Assembly (NCBI GenBank): GCA_019614645.1
Contig: JABWDB010000004.1
Location: 21,576,001-21,640,000, forward strand
DNA length: 64,000 nucleotides
DNA from: Stratiolaelaps scimitus
Lineage: Eukaryota; Arthropoda; Arachnida; Mesostigmata; Laelapidae
Direction of reading: 5' to 3'
The position numbers and the translations under genes are program-made. The first letter of the stretch is position 1. Each line of letters starts with the position of its first letter. This document shows, in pieces, positions 25,076 through 37,641 of this stretch. The notes beneath the pieces are model-generated. The model made no database searches, was not told where the DNA came from, and saw nothing but the letters and a program-made list of their open reading frames with translations.

Positions 25076-26580
25076 GGTCCAAAACTTGGCCACTACTACT
25101 AATATAATACTACTTCTGCTAGAATTACTGCTCGGCGACTACCGAAACCAGGACGCTTCAAGCAACGAGAACAACTCGAGCGCATCTCCTCTACGCAAAT
25201 TACCGTCTCATTCATCTGTCTCTCGTTCGTTCAACCACGAATATAACACGCCTATCGGCAGGGTGTCAGCACGCTGATCAGTAAAGCTCTCCGACGGTGC
25301 CACTACCCAAATCGTTCCCAGCAATAGAAATCAACTGGGAAAGGAAGGATTTAGGCCATATCAGGCTATTGATCTCACAAAGTGTGCCACCGGGATAAAT
25401 TCTCCATTCGTGCTTCTTCAAAAAGTTTTCTTCGATGCGCGATCGTTTGCGTGCAGTCGACGCTCGAAACCAATTTGAAGCCTGCTCGGTTTCTAATTGC
25501 ATTTTGTCGAACGGGTGTCAAAGAGCTAGAGAACTATGATGCGTTCACATACGCTCGAAGGTCGTCACGAGTCCTATTTTCGATTCGGGGGGGACGGGAC
25601 GCAAACGCACCTGCTGGATCACATACAGCATCTTAGTGGAGAGCAGAAACGAAGGAACTCGAGCACGTTTTCATTGTCGTGGGGAGCGCCATTCGACCGG
25701 TCGTCATCTGGAGCAACGAAGAAAATCGGCAATAAATCCGCCCGGTGGACACACTGCCCATGCAGCGTTGTATGCAGGCCAACATAGCCGCTCGAACATA
25801 GCGCGTAATACGGATAGACACTAAATAATAGCAAGAGGAAACGCAAAGTCGAAACTACTGTACTAACTGCTACTGAGCTACTTGCTACCGTCTACCGGTC
25901 TTTGTCCAGCCTATTCCTCTGTCGGTCGAACGACGTCAAACGTCTCTCGGCCTTAGCCACTGTGACTCCTCTGTTCCGCAAAGCGACGACGGCTCGGCGA
26001 ACTGTGTGGTTAGCCCTTGCCAATTAGTTGCTGCTTTTGTTGCTGATGTAACTGCTCTGACTTGTTACGATATTTTTGTCGGGTAGCGATTGTTTCGTCA
26101 CTAAGCGAAAAATATGCCCATCATCGACGGGCGGGCAATAAAAGTGCTTCAATAGGTGGTACTTCAATCTCGCTAGAGACTCTTCAGCCGATTACCAATG
26201 TACAGCCTGAGGAAACGTTGTCCGCATCGTAAAAATGCGAAATTACTTTAAAATTGTCCAGGTGCCCCCCTTCGAATCTTGAAAGGAACCGCAAGGCTAA
26301 ACGGCTTGTTTGTTGTTGCCGTTGTCCAAGGGATGTGCTGATATCCCTACACCACACAAGGAATAACCGATATCTTGTATTGAAGGAGCTTTTACCGCAT
26401 AGAGGATAAAATATCGCATAGAGGTAGCCATTCCTGTTTCAGTGGCTCTGTAGATCATCTGTTTCGTTAGAGAGGGCATTGCATCTTGTACCACTGACAA
26501 TGTACCATCTGACATTAACGCATGACCTCAAAGTAGGGTGATATTAGAAATTGTTGCTGTACATAACATAACATTTGCGG

Positions 26581-26620
26581 TTTATTTCCGGAACTGCAAT
26601 TTTACAATGCTTAAATTCTC
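26581..26620 (+). repeat. Dispersed repeat family C, copy 1
   Basis: About 40 bp shared with the copy near 63945 (same orientation) and, inverted, with the copy near 49355. The shared words are TTTATTTCCGGAACTGCA and ACAATGCTTAA followed by TTCTCG. Confidence 0.7.
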
Positions 26621-27423
26621 GATTAAAAAATAGGGTAAAAGTAAGAGTGTATTATCACCAAATTGTTCATGCAATTACGATTTCACAATTATAATAGATT
26701 ATTCTGTCAACAGATATTTACATTCACTCAAATTATTTACAATTCACAATATTCAGGGTATCTAATTCACACAATTATATAACATTATAACTGCAATATT
26801 TTCTTTATCTCCTTGGCAAACTTCCTGACATAGACGACTGATACCTGTAGTAGCCTTCATTATCATCTCGCGGTGTTCCCACTCAACTTGAACATATTTA
26901 AAACACTAAGTACACCCTATACCTGTGAGGATAGCATTTCAGTCATCCGTCACACAAGTCTTCCCTACAAGGGTTCAATTATATAGGTTTGACCGAGTCC
27001 TTCGTGAATCGATGTTTCTGCATTGGCGATGATGTGTTGATGACGACGAACACCCATCGAATGCCCAACGATTCAGCGTTGCATCCCCACTAATAAGTTG
27101 TTTATAGCTTGCTCACGGTGGACCCACTGGATCTCTCTCTATCTCGCCCTCTTTCTCTCTTTGTCTCTATTCAGGGAGTCCAGCAGCTCGTTAGTGCTAC
27201 GCAGCGATGATTATGGCCCGTCAGCACTTGCGTTCATCAGCAACTTCGTCGTCGTTCGTCTTCATCTTCACTTCTGTCTTCGATATGTGTTCTATACACA
27301 GCAGAACCGTGTTTTATTAGTGCAATAAGCAGATCAGTACGTGGAGCTGCATACGTCTAGGAGCTGATGCTGTTGTCGACGCCATCCATGTATGAAGCCC
27401 GTGTGTGTCTGCATGTACATACA

Positions 27424-27468
27424 ATATATATATATATATATATATATACAATGTATATATATATATAT
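27424..27468. repeat. (AT)n microsatellite, compound
   Basis: Two AT runs separated by a short CAATG interruption, about 45 bp in all. Confidence 0.88.
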
Positions 27469-28139
27469 GTCGTTCGTTTGGGTGATGTTGTTCTGCAAGG
27501 GAGACAGCAGGGGTGACCCGATTGGGCGCCCAAACCTCGTTCGCCGAGCGTTCGCCGAATCCCACAACGAACTGTCCGACTCATCTTTGGAACAACGCCG
27601 CTAGCCTGCCAGCGTTATGGTTAGGAACGGCACAGTTCGATGAGGCGGCGGCGAAGTTCAGAGGGGGTTCGGTCGCAACGAAGCGACCGCGGCACCATCG
27701 CTGACTAGGCGTACTACCATACGTATACACACACACACATTTGTACTGGGTTATCCTGTCTCCAGGTGAGTGTTGGCGAGCGATGGCCTGGCCGCCTCGA
27801 GGGAGGCATCTCTATGTACTGTACCTCCAGACAAAGTTATCATTATTACGAGGCACTAGTTCTACGCTTCATTACAGTAATAGTAGAACTGGTGCACCTA
27901 GTACCCGTCATTGCTTTAGCCGAGACGGGAATTAAGTACATTGGCGGCGATCTATGTATTCGAGTGAGGCAGATCCAATGCAGATAGCCATAATGCCCCA
28001 TTAATAGTAACTGTAATTTAAGACATTCATTGAAATTGAGGTTGATTCATGAAAGTGAGGTTTTTACATGGCTTAAGCTCTTGAATAGTCTGCTGAACAC
28101 GTGCTAACCCCTATCTGAACTTGGTAGTCGAGTGAGTTG

Positions 28140-28180
28140 TATGACGTCCATATATTCTCATGTATGACGTCCATATATTC
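28140..28180 (+). repeat. Short tandem duplication, two copies
   Basis: TATGACGTCCATATATTC occurs at 28140-28157 and again at 28163-28180, separated by five bases. Each copy contains TGACGTCC, which resembles a CRE half-site, but its presence may be chance. Confidence 0.8.
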
Positions 28181-28674
28181 GCTGAGTCGCCTGTTCGTAT
28201 ATGAGCAACGTGAGGATCTGCGGATCAGAGGCGACGTTTCTCTATCACAATTGTGCGTCCAGTTGCTATACTCCAACACTGAATATATCTTCGAGGGATG
28301 AAACTTATGAGGAAACAATGACACGACGACGACGACAACACCACCAACAAAAGGTCACCATATTCACTATACACTTAGATATGGGCAGAGCTAAGTATCA
28401 GCCGAAAAAACAAAACAAAAGAAGCGACTGTACACTAAAAACCAACTGCGATCAAGTAGACATTGTATGTTCGCCTCTATACGTTGTTTAGCGTTGCCCC
28501 GTATACGTTGTTCTCGACACGCAATGGCCGACAGTGTGCAATTGCCAACTCTTCCGATATTGCCGAGCCCCGTGGACTGGTGGTGAATTCGTATTCTCCT
28601 TGCAGCCGGAGGAGACATGTGTATGCGCGGGCTCGATGGCCACCATTGCACATTTGCATTTAAAAGGGATTGTC

Positions 28675-28740
28675 CGTGTCTTGCGAAACAATCCAAAAGA
28701 CAGTTGTGCCGTGGACGTTCAATGTTAGCCCGACAAAAAT
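28675..28740 (+). repeat. Dispersed repeat family A, copy 2 (diverged)
   Basis: Aligns with the copy at 33792: GTCTT, then GAAACAATCC, then CAGTTGTGCCGTGGACGTT and AATGTT. The 3' part is shortened relative to other copies. Confidence 0.6.
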
Positions 28741-29448
28741 GAACGAAAATGTTACCACACCAAAGTCGATCAGCTCTCTCTATCAGGAATTCTAAAAAAA
28801 AAGTCTCTTATCCACTCTATGTGTATGTACCATCTATTCGTTGTGAGATAAGAAACGCCTCATAAAGCTGCGAATGGCCGTGAGACGCTCTCGAAGTGCG
28901 CGCTGTGTAGATGACGGGATTTCTCCCGTTCTCGAGTAAACAATTCATTGATTGCTGTACGTTGACTCCTGCCACTATGAAGCAAAAGCTCGTCTCCCAT
29001 GTTACACGATACACCCTACTCTTGCTCACCCCCAAAAACGGTCGAGCTGAGCCGTCCGCGTTTGGGAGACGTTTGTAGCGTCGGTCCGCATCGTCCGTAC
29101 AGGGCCGCCACGAGACGGGCACACTTTCGGACTGACTAATCGGCACTAGCGGCGTTTATTCTCTCAAAATGAAACATGTGCAGGCGTCACTGTTTACTCC
29201 ACGTGATTGGCTTTTTTTTCCAGCAGATTGCCACTTCTGCTGATGTCGCTGCGGCGGCTAATGCTGCTGCTTCAGTTACGGTTATCTCGAGTTGATCCCT
29301 ATCCAGCGTTGGTACGTCATCGTATTTCGCCCAGGGGATAATGCACTCGGCTGAGTTGTTGATGTTGATACAAGCAGAGCTCGCGGAAGCGGCGGCATAG
29401 CAGTCTCTAAGTATGCTACAAGCAAGATAGGCGAGATAACTCAAATTA

Positions 29449-29464
29449 GATATATATATATATA
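29449..29464. repeat. (AT)n microsatellite
   Basis: Short AT run of about 16 bp. Confidence 0.75.
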
Positions 29465-30656
29465 GCTCGAGACTCAGGTTGGGCACCATCTGCGAGCTCG
29501 CACAAGCGCAGAGAACGATGGAAAGTTCTGACAAATTTGAAACAGAGCATTCCAGGTCAGTTAGTCAGAGGACAACATCGTAGAGACGCATGGGAGGTTG
29601 AGCAACGAGTTTCGTCGGCTGGTTGTTGTTGGTTCACGGCTCGAAATCCCTGGATGAGACGATTTCGCTTTTGAGGCGAGGGATACGCCATGAAGAAGTC
29701 TATGCAGGAACTGAATCCTCGCAGAGGGGAGATTAAGAGAAAACTTGCAACAAATGAAGCCCGCCCAAACTACTGAGTGTTGCTCGTTGTTCTGTATGCT
29801 TTGCTCACCATCAGAACAGCGTCGTGTGATCGTTTATCATAGTTTCGTGGTAAGCTCATTTCGAAACATTGTTTAATCCTGCCCCACTGAAATCATTGCT
29901 AAATAGAATATTGAAATGTTTTGTTAGCTGTTTGGTGCTCTCTTTTAGCTGTAATTATGCTCACTGACGTCCGTGCTCAGATCTATAATTTTATCATTTA
30001 TCGAAACACCTAGAGAGGCTTTATTCAATTTGCCACACACGGAGCATTGTGTGTATGTGTGTGTGTGTGCTAGATAGCTGCCCTCAAAAGTCGCGAGCGT
30101 GCCGGCAGACGAAACCATTGACAAGCAGGTGAAGCGATGCATATGTTGAATGAGAAAACTGTGCTATGAATAGTATGTGTATAGTACATTATACTTACTT
30201 GCAACTGGAAACAGGAGGGCTATTTCTAGGTCTGTTACTTCGATTACATTGGTCAATGTACATATACATGGGTGGTAATTGCAAAAAAAAACACCTCCAC
30301 AATGTGGCTCAGGGTTATTTATTACTCAGGACAATGTGGTAAGATCAATATTATATGATGTGAGGTTGAAAAACATATCTGTAGCTATGGAAAATTTTAC
30401 CAGATTCCCCATTGGGGCATTTATTAGCCACGCAATTGACGTACAATTGCTCTAGGCTGGCCCTTGTGGTTTGCGCACCCTGAGGACTATGCTGTACATT
30501 GGATTATATATGTATACATTTGTCTGACAAGTGTTCATTTATTAACAATAGAAACGTACGGGGTCTCTAATTAAAAAAAATTCTTGTATCGTAGATACTT
30601 GTGTGGGCGTATGGCCTGCGCCCGCAGGGGCTGAAATCATTAATTATCTATTATCC

Positions 30657-30718
30657 ATATATATATATATATATGTAGAGGGGTTTTCAGGCTGACTCTC
30701 AGCCAACATTTAAATGGA
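30657..30718 (-). repeat. (AT)n tract joined to repeat family A, copy 3 (partial)
   Basis: An AT run at 30657-30674 is followed within about 10 bp by an inverted partial copy of family A (30682-30718) containing GGCTGACTCTCAGCCAACAT. Other family A copies also lie next to AT arrays. Confidence 0.6.
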
Positions 30719-32221
30719 GGATGCCGCAGGCTCGAGTCCCTCGACGCGGCATATCGATAACTTGAACGTTATAAGAAACTGCAGTTCCGTCAATAAATTT
30801 AATAGGTGTCAGAGCGAATTTGTGTTGGGAGGTTTGCTGTACAAAGGGTTAAATTGGACGCTTCGACGCCTCAAAGGGTTTCGCCGTCACCATTGTCCCC
30901 CGACCCCCCAACCTCATTAGCCAAAGACCAATCCGTTCATTCATCGACACCGAAATTGGCTTAGCCGCGTACTCTATCGGGTTTACTCATCAGCTTCAAA
31001 GGGCCCCTTCAACGCAGCACAACACCAGCAACACCCTGTACCATGGACGCCGCGCAGTGGCGGGGCAGTAAACGATAATACTGCAAGGGTTACCTTGCAA
31101 GCGTGGGATCGTCCGCCTCTCGAGCAGGAGAACAACCATTATCTCACTCAAAGAGTTGAATAACGACATCGAGGACGTCGAACATCGAGCGGAGAAAAAG
31201 CAAGCGCTTAGGATGACCACAAACCACAAGAAACAATAGCGATTCAATGGAGTTCTTTGTTTCTGCTGATGCGTTTGTTGTTGCTGCTGCTGTTGTCGTC
31301 GTCGTTCGATTTAGACGATGTTTTGGGTCAGCTAGACCCAAATTGCCCGAAGCGGCTTCGAAGCGATACAATACGCGCACATCGCCAGCTAAATGGTCTT
31401 ACTCCAGTTTTGTTTCGAAAAGCAGTCTGCCGCCGGAGTCTCTCTACAGGCCGTACCCAAGACCGCGAGAGCCGAATCCGGCTCAAGTGCAAGGTTGCGT
31501 TGGTGCTCCTCTACAGCGTAGCAAACAGATTGCTCTTGAACGTAGAAACGAGGATGGCAGGCGGCTGGGGCGGCCACCTCGGCCGGACCTAGACATATAC
31601 ACACAATGGCGCCGATGGAGGAGTCGATGAATGAAAGGCATCATTTGCCTAATTGGGTCTCGTTGTACAATCACACTTTGCGTTATATAAGACAATCGCC
31701 TTCTCTGTTACATAGCTCTAAATGTGTTGGTGACGTCCACGAACACGACACTTGACTCCGGCTCGGCGTTGAGATGAAGAGAACGACCGATGCGAGCTGG
31801 TTGTTAGAGGGAGGGGCTCCATTCGCTGGGAGTTCGGAGACAATTCACTAACTACAATGGGTAGTAAAACTAAGCTGCGCCTAATTGGCCAGCCAGCTTC
31901 AGAAGGCCAGTTTCGGCATTGACACACACACTCGTACACCCATGCACAGGTTCGAATACACTCGAACAGCAACAAAAGAACTCGATGGTTGCCTAGAAGT
32001 GTCGTGTCCTCGTCAGACGAGTACGGATACAGGGCTGACTAATGGAACAGCTCGTGTTGTTGGATGGAAGTGCTGTTTTTAGGAGAATCTTTCTCATCTA
32101 TGATGTCGTTCATATAGGCCAGTGGTTTGTGCTCCACGAGTTGCTTGAGATGAGACCTCTCGACCACTGTCTATCGTTGTGGTAAATATTTGGTGATAAA
32201 TAACATTGGTAAGCAAGGCAG

Positions 32222-32265
32222 CTAGGGGAACAGCTGAGGGCAGCTCAAAAAAAAAAAAAAAGGGG
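32222..32265 (+). repeat. Hairpin/A-tail short repeat (family B), copy 2
   Basis: TAGGGGAACAGCTGAGGGCA and the rest of the core are followed by a run of about 15 A and GGGG. The 44-bp segment lies between AGCAAGGCAG (32212-32221) and AGCAAGGCTG (32266-32275), a nine-of-ten direct repeat that looks like a target-site duplication left by retroposition. Confidence 0.65.
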
Positions 32266-32552
32266 AGCAAGGCTGCGGCTATTGCAATTACGGGATTTCT
32301 GTTGTCTGATAAATTATTGAGCTTGATTTGGAATCCCTTGCAGGTAGCTGGCAGTATAATATACAATTCCAAAGTTGTTTGAAAGTTTGTAGAAACGTGT
32401 ATTGACCAAAGCAATTGGCATAGACAGTCGCTCGAAGCGAATCGAAATAAATGAAAGTACATAAACACAGCTGTCCGCACTTCTGATTGATGTTGAACTA
32501 GATGTTACAAATATAAAGAACTCGCTGCCACTTGTGTATATGTATGTGTGTC

Positions 32553-32766
32553 ACCGTTACATATATATATAGTCCGTTACATATATATATATACATATAG
32601 TCCGTTACATATATATATATACATATAGTCCGTTACATATATATATATACATATAGTCCGTTACATATATATATATACATATAGTCCGTTACATATATAT
32701 ATATACATATAGTCCGTTACATATATATATATACATATAGTCCGTTACATATATATATATATATAG
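32553..32766. repeat. 28-bp AT-rich minisatellite, about seven copies
   Basis: AGTCCGTTACATAT recurs at exact 28-bp intervals starting at 32571, 32599, 32627, 32655, 32683, 32711 and 32739. Internal copies appear identical, and a shortened copy precedes them near 32553. The rest of the unit is alternating AT with one C. Identical copies suggest recent expansion or ongoing homogenisation. Confidence 0.95.
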
Positions 32767-33791
32767 TCCACCGAACATGTGAAACAGGAACCTTCATTAT
32801 TTGTGATGATTGGGATCGGAAACAGTGGTTGTCAATGAACGGCCCACCAAAATTACCGTATAGTAGTGACATGGTGTCTTGGATTTCTGCTGTATACGCT
32901 TCTTGTCTCTCTCTCCCTCTCTCTCTATGCACTCTATCTCGTTATTTCTCAAATGAATTCGTTGTTCCGCCTAAATCAGCTCACATCGTAATAATGCCAC
33001 TTCTCTCTATTGCCTCGTTATCCCACAACCATCATCGTTTACTCATATATACATATTATATACTGAGCTCAATATGTTTATACAACCACTGTGCCAACAG
33101 TATCAGCAACAGCCGAGACTCAACAACTCGCAGCTATCATCGACGGTCCGGGAAGACTGTTTTGCCTTAATACCCGTACGCCGAGAGCTCAGTAGCTCCT
33201 AAATAATAATAATAATCCCATCCAAGGGGGTCGTCAGCTCTCTCTTTCTCTCCTCCATGAGCTGATCATCTCGCCGTGGGATTAAGCCATTTGACAGGCT
33301 GTCCCTGACGACCGATGTGGACACCTCGTCGTCGAGCGATTAGGGTGGCATTCATTCTGTTACCGACCGTAATTGTGCCACTGGTCTGCCCGCTGCTGCG
33401 GCGCGTCTCAAGCAGAGAACAGTCGATACGGGAATGAACGCAGGAGGTCCGCTGTCACCTTAAAGTGTCGAGCAGGAACGGTACCATGAGGTGTGACGAT
33501 GATGATGATTGTGTCGACCATGATGGTTTGTTTTGATTGAAATCAAACGCAGCCGCTCTACAAACACATGGCATGATGGAGCCATCGCCTCTTCCTCGAC
33601 TACGCGCTCTCACAAACAGCATTAGGGGTTCGCTGGGTAGATATTATAGAAGGGCCGAGGACTGGATTGACAGAAAGCGACAGAGAAAAATACCCGATGA
33701 ATATACCTTTGATTGCAAGGCGTATACGAGTTATATATATATTCGTGTAGGATGAGAGACGTAGGTGCACAGATTCGATTCGATTCGGGTC

Positions 33792-33870
33792 CGTCTTATG
33801 AAGCAATGCCGAAAGCAGTTGTACCGTGGACGTTAAATGTTGGCTGTGAGTCAGCCCGGAAAATGTTTTA
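33792..33870 (+). repeat. Dispersed repeat family A, copy 4 (best preserved)
   Basis: Contains GAAGCAATGCCGAAAGCAGT, TGTACCGTGGACGTTAAATG and TTGGCTGTGAGTCAGCCCGG, followed by AAAATGT. It is bracketed by short AT-rich tracts near 33732 and 33886. I used it as the reference for the other copies. Confidence 0.75.
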
Positions 33871-34440
33871 GGTACATAAATCTGATATATATTATATTAT
33901 CATAGTTGGACTTATCACTGTGAGCCGACGTTTCAGTAAATTTCATTTTCACGCGAAAACTTAACCGCTGCTATTTTTGCACTCCCGAAAATAACTCATG
34001 CTATGACTCTGGGTCACTCCAATTTCATCCTGATGCCACGACATCAATAATTATCGTATAGCAGTGATTATCGCAATGGACATTTAGGCAAATGATTCTC
34101 AGGTGCGTCCACCCACGAGTGGGTGCATTTACAACGTTCACGGGCTCAAAACACAAACCTGTTGCACACTGGAATGTGACAACCAGCTTAATTGTAATAC
34201 TGCCCGCCTCCTTCTCTCAAGATGCAATTTATTCAAGGATTACAAGTTGGATCAGCACAACAACACATGTTCATCATCCAGCCACTTCAGTAGTTGGCGC
34301 AAATTTAAAGGAGTCTCTAAACCTCGTACTCGAAACGAATCTCTCTCCGCTCAATGTTCCCTATGAACATCTCGATCCCTTTTACGCCACGAGCGTTCCA
34401 TCTCAACGGCGACACACAACAATATTCCACAAATAGAGAC

Positions 34441-36393
34441 CTCACTCACGTGTCCATTTACCTCCCCGCCCCGCGGGAGTTGGGGGTCGAGTCTCGCCTT
34501 CGGTCGTTACCCCCGTAACCTCTCTTCATTATTTCATTTCGTTTGAGCCGCATAGCATACCCATGCGCCTGCCTACCCGCTCGTGTACATTCATTCGATC
34601 CGTGAACGGTCATTAACGCGAATGACGCCACGCTCGTCTTCCGCCGGCTACCTGAACTTATTTTACGTGGCCGCCCTAATTCCAAACGTCCGCTCCCACC
34701 CTGGACGTACCGTCCGCGCGTGATCATCTACGTGTGCGTTTTCCTCTACGCGAATTCCTTCTCGGTTCTGGCCGCGTCGTTTTCTCCTTCCGGTCCCGGA
34801 AGACCCCGGCGTCGCGCTTCGGTAGCTTGGCCCAATTAGCAGTCCATTGCAGCAGGGCGAAGAGAGTTCTGCTGGCGTTCATCGAAGCGCAATTTCCTTT
34901 TCGTCGTACCCTCGAGCGAGCTGGCTGCATAGGCTGCAGCGCTGCTGTCGGCAACGTCGGGCGGAACAACTCCATGGTCGACAGGTCGTGTCCACCGTCG
35001 GCAAGCCGACGAGCGGACCCCGACCCTGGGTATAACAGCGCCACTGAACCGAAAACCTTCTAGAAGAATTAAGGGTAGATCGTACGCGGCACATTCAGCG
35101 GCTGGGGAGACAGCGCGTGCAGGCCCCACCGAATCGAGCAGAGAGACAGAGGGTGCAGGAGGTAGCACCGGGACTCCGCAAGTGATCACCCTCAACGAAG
35201 TGTTCTCACTTCGTTCCTCCATCCTCATTTCGTGGCGTACAGACTCAGCCGCCGTAACCCTAGTAGCTGTAGCGCCAACGGGGATTGCTAACAACGAGAG
35301 CCTCGCAGATCCCTGCCAGTGTCCCCCCCTCCGTTTGGCGTTGCGAGAGCTACGCCGCAACAGGAACAGGGCAAGGCAATATCAGTCCCCGTAGTGTTTA
35401 TCCCAACGTTCATTCCGCCTCTGCCCGCCCATAGCTATATTATGGTCTCCTCAGAGCGGTAGAGATAGAGGGTGAATGGAGGAGCCCATAGACCATCGCT
35501 GGTGTTGTTGAGCCCGTCGTTGTCGGTTAATGTCGCCGTTGTCATTCCATCCTAGCTAGCTCGCTAGCTGGTCTTCGTCTTGTTCGTTCTATAAAGATAT
35601 TCCAATTACCCCGCCGCTGCGGCCACTACTGGCACTGCCAGCGCGGCTGATTCCTCTGCCGGGCGTAGTGCGGCTCCCGCCTGCTTCTGTCTGTGCTGAT
35701 GTTATTTCGTCCTCAATCGAGTCACAACCACCACCGCCACCACCAGGCTCGCTTGTCGGATCCGTCGGTACAGGGCCCATCAGACGCAGCCCCCAGCCCT
35801 GTGCTACACTACCCAACGAGGCTCCGATCGACAGACACACCCCAGTAACCCTCTTTCCTTCGGCGTGTAACATCGAGACCCGGCGCCCATTGGCCGATCG
35901 AGCGGAGGGTGGAGCTTGGGAAAGGGCGGGCTAGATAGAAAAGGCTGACAGAGCATCCGAACACGTCAGAACAATCCGATTTGAACATCGTCGTCGTTCC
36001 TCTACGCCCTCTGCTAACAGACTTCTGATCTCTGCTGTTCGTTTTGTGTGTCCTCCCCTAGAGGCGAACAAAAGTGAAGTGTCATCATATCTCAGCAGTT
36101 GTTGTTTCAGCGTCGGTCGACAAGTGCGCCCTAACCGACACAGAGAATAAAGTCGAATAATCAACTGAAATAGACGCTTATTGTCGTCAGCTTGGACTAC
36201 CACCGCGTTTCGTGTTCATCGCTGTGCTCATCAGCCCGTTCCTCGACGAGAGTGTTTCAGCTGACCGTTCCTAAAGGACGTGTTATCGTCGCCGTGTCTC
36301 ACGCGACGGTCCGCCACGAGAACCGCAGAAGGATACACCATCATCTGCACCCCTCGACAAGCACGACACACGGCATATTAAGCACAGAGCACA
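34441..36393. promoter_or_regulatory. GC-rich region upstream of the Not-type homeobox gene
   Basis: Base composition shifts to GC-rich over about 2 kb ending at the homeobox start codon, in contrast to the AT-rich flanks. Many open frames overlap on both strands (up to 174 codons on minus at 34836-35360), which is what low stop-codon density in GC-rich DNA produces; none has a recognisable domain. The stretch nearest the ATG is probably 5' UTR and promoter. A CTATAAAG word at 35590-35597 is a possible TATA element, but its distance from the ATG makes this weak. Confidence 0.4.
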
Positions 36394-37641
36394 ATGTTCC
36401 ACCCGAATCTTGTCAATGCGGCAGTGGCCGCCACAGCATTCCCGTTCGGTTTGCAATCGGTAGCCGGCCTCGAGCCGTTGACGCCGCGGTCGCCGTTCTC
36501 ACGTGACGGTGGCATGTTCTTCTATCCGCCGTCATCACCGTCATGCTCGTCCGGCGGAATCCCCTCACCGCGACTCGGCTCGCCGTCGGTAACGCAGAAG
36601 AAGAGCTCGTTTACCATTGAGGCCATTCTAGGACTGAAGGAATCGAAGAATGACTCAAGCGACGACGTCTTCCGCCCCTGCCGACCAGCCTCACCAATTT
36701 CCCCAGCGTCCTCAGTCAAAGGTAAGAATCAGCTCCACAATCCGTTCTTGTCGTCGTCGTCTCGGCTCCCGTGTGGTCCTCCCACACTGAGGAGTTCAAT
36801 AGGCGGCGGCGATGGTGGCAGCTCAGATAGGCTCGCTCATCCTGACCATTCTATCTCTATCCTTCTTGTGCTCTTTTTCTCTTTCTCTCTCTCTCGCAAC
36901 GGAATCGCAATTGCATTCCGATCGGTGTGTGTGTGTGCCGCGTCTGCATGATAAATAGCCTGTGTGTAATCGCTTGCGATCACAGGACGAGCCTGTAGTG
37001 GCTGAAGAGCGACAACAATAACAACAGCAACAAGTTATTAACTCGATCCATCTTGTTGTCTTGCGCCTGCTCCCACAGATCTGTCCAGCCGGGTACTGTC
37101 TTCTCCGTCGGAGTGCAATTCGTTGGTCTCGGTGCCGTTGTCGGCTCCCCAGTCTGGCCTTCCATCGCTGAAACGCAAGGCATGCGATTCGTCGTCCTGC
37201 TCGGCCTCGAAGGCCAAACGAATTCGAACGATTTTCACACCCGAGCAGCTGGAGCGGTTAGAGGCTGAGTTTGAGCGGCAACAGTACATGGTCGGCCCCG
37301 AACGCCTCTACCTCGCTGCCTCATTAAACCTGAGCGAGGCCCAGGTCAAGGTGTGGTTCCAGAATCGCCGCATCAAGTGGCGCAAAACGCATCTCGAGCA
37401 GCAGCAACAGCGACAGGCCACGCTGAGGAAGAACTCGACCGGTGACGAGATCGACGAGCCGGAACTCGACATCGTCCATGACGATGACGATTCTTCGGTG
37501 AATAATCGCCTCGGTATTGAGTCTGATGACGAGAGAGACTTCCACCCGACGTCGCTGACGAGTCCGGTCACGCAGACAACCGCAAGCGACTTCGCGTCGG
37601 CGAGCTGGCTCAAGACGGAGCCTGACCATTCGGAAAATTAG
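36394..37641 (+). CDS. Not: Not-type homeobox transcription factor, two coding exons
   Basis: Sequence-specific nuclear DNA-binding protein, probably a repressor; relatives are vertebrate NOTO/Xnot and Drosophila CG18599. Exon 1 is 36394-36721 (donor AAAG|GTAAGA), exon 2 is 37079-37641 (acceptor CCCACAG|AT); the 357-bp intron interrupts a codon after its first base and splicing gives 296 residues. An eh1-type Groucho-binding motif FTIEAILGL is at residues 73-81. The homeodomain is residues 155-214 (37213-37392), with the family-typical [14 protein letters not shown] in the helix 1-2 region, and recognition helix [15 protein letters not shown] including Gln50 and Asn51. The C-terminus has a glutamine-rich patch, an acidic stretch with Asp runs, and a sumoylation-type LKTE at 287-290. 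Both parts are joined in frame without forcing. NK-like relatives such as Emx are less likely given the QQYMVG signature. Confidence 0.95.
36722..37078 (+). other. Intron of the Not-type homeobox gene
   Basis: 357 bp with canonical GTAAGA donor and a CAG acceptor preceded by a pyrimidine-rich tract (GTTGTCTTGCGCCTGCTCCC). It contains CT-rich and TG-rich simple sequence near 36870-36940. It interrupts the codon after residue 109. Confidence 0.9.

Larger units (their letters stand above)
22324..34440. other. Gene-poor region with dispersed repeats and a minisatellite
   Basis: No gene can be supported. The stretch holds AT arrays near 23682, 25050, 27424, 29449 and 30657, repeat family A copies near 28675, 30682 and 33792, a family C copy near 26581, the family B copy at 32222, an 18-bp direct duplication near 28140 and the 28-bp minisatellite at 32571-32766. 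An ORF at 24698-25102 has a fairly protein-like middle section but runs into an AT array and has no recognisable domain. Confidence 0.5.

Noticed and set aside
32553..32766. CRISPR-like regular spacing
   Set aside because: Units are contiguous with no unique spacers; it is an AT-rich minisatellite in a eukaryotic genome.
34836..35360. 174-codon minus-strand frame and overlapping plus-strand frames upstream of the homeobox gene
   Set aside because: GC-rich sequence with few stops; no domain, no splice-supported structure and mutually overlapping frames.
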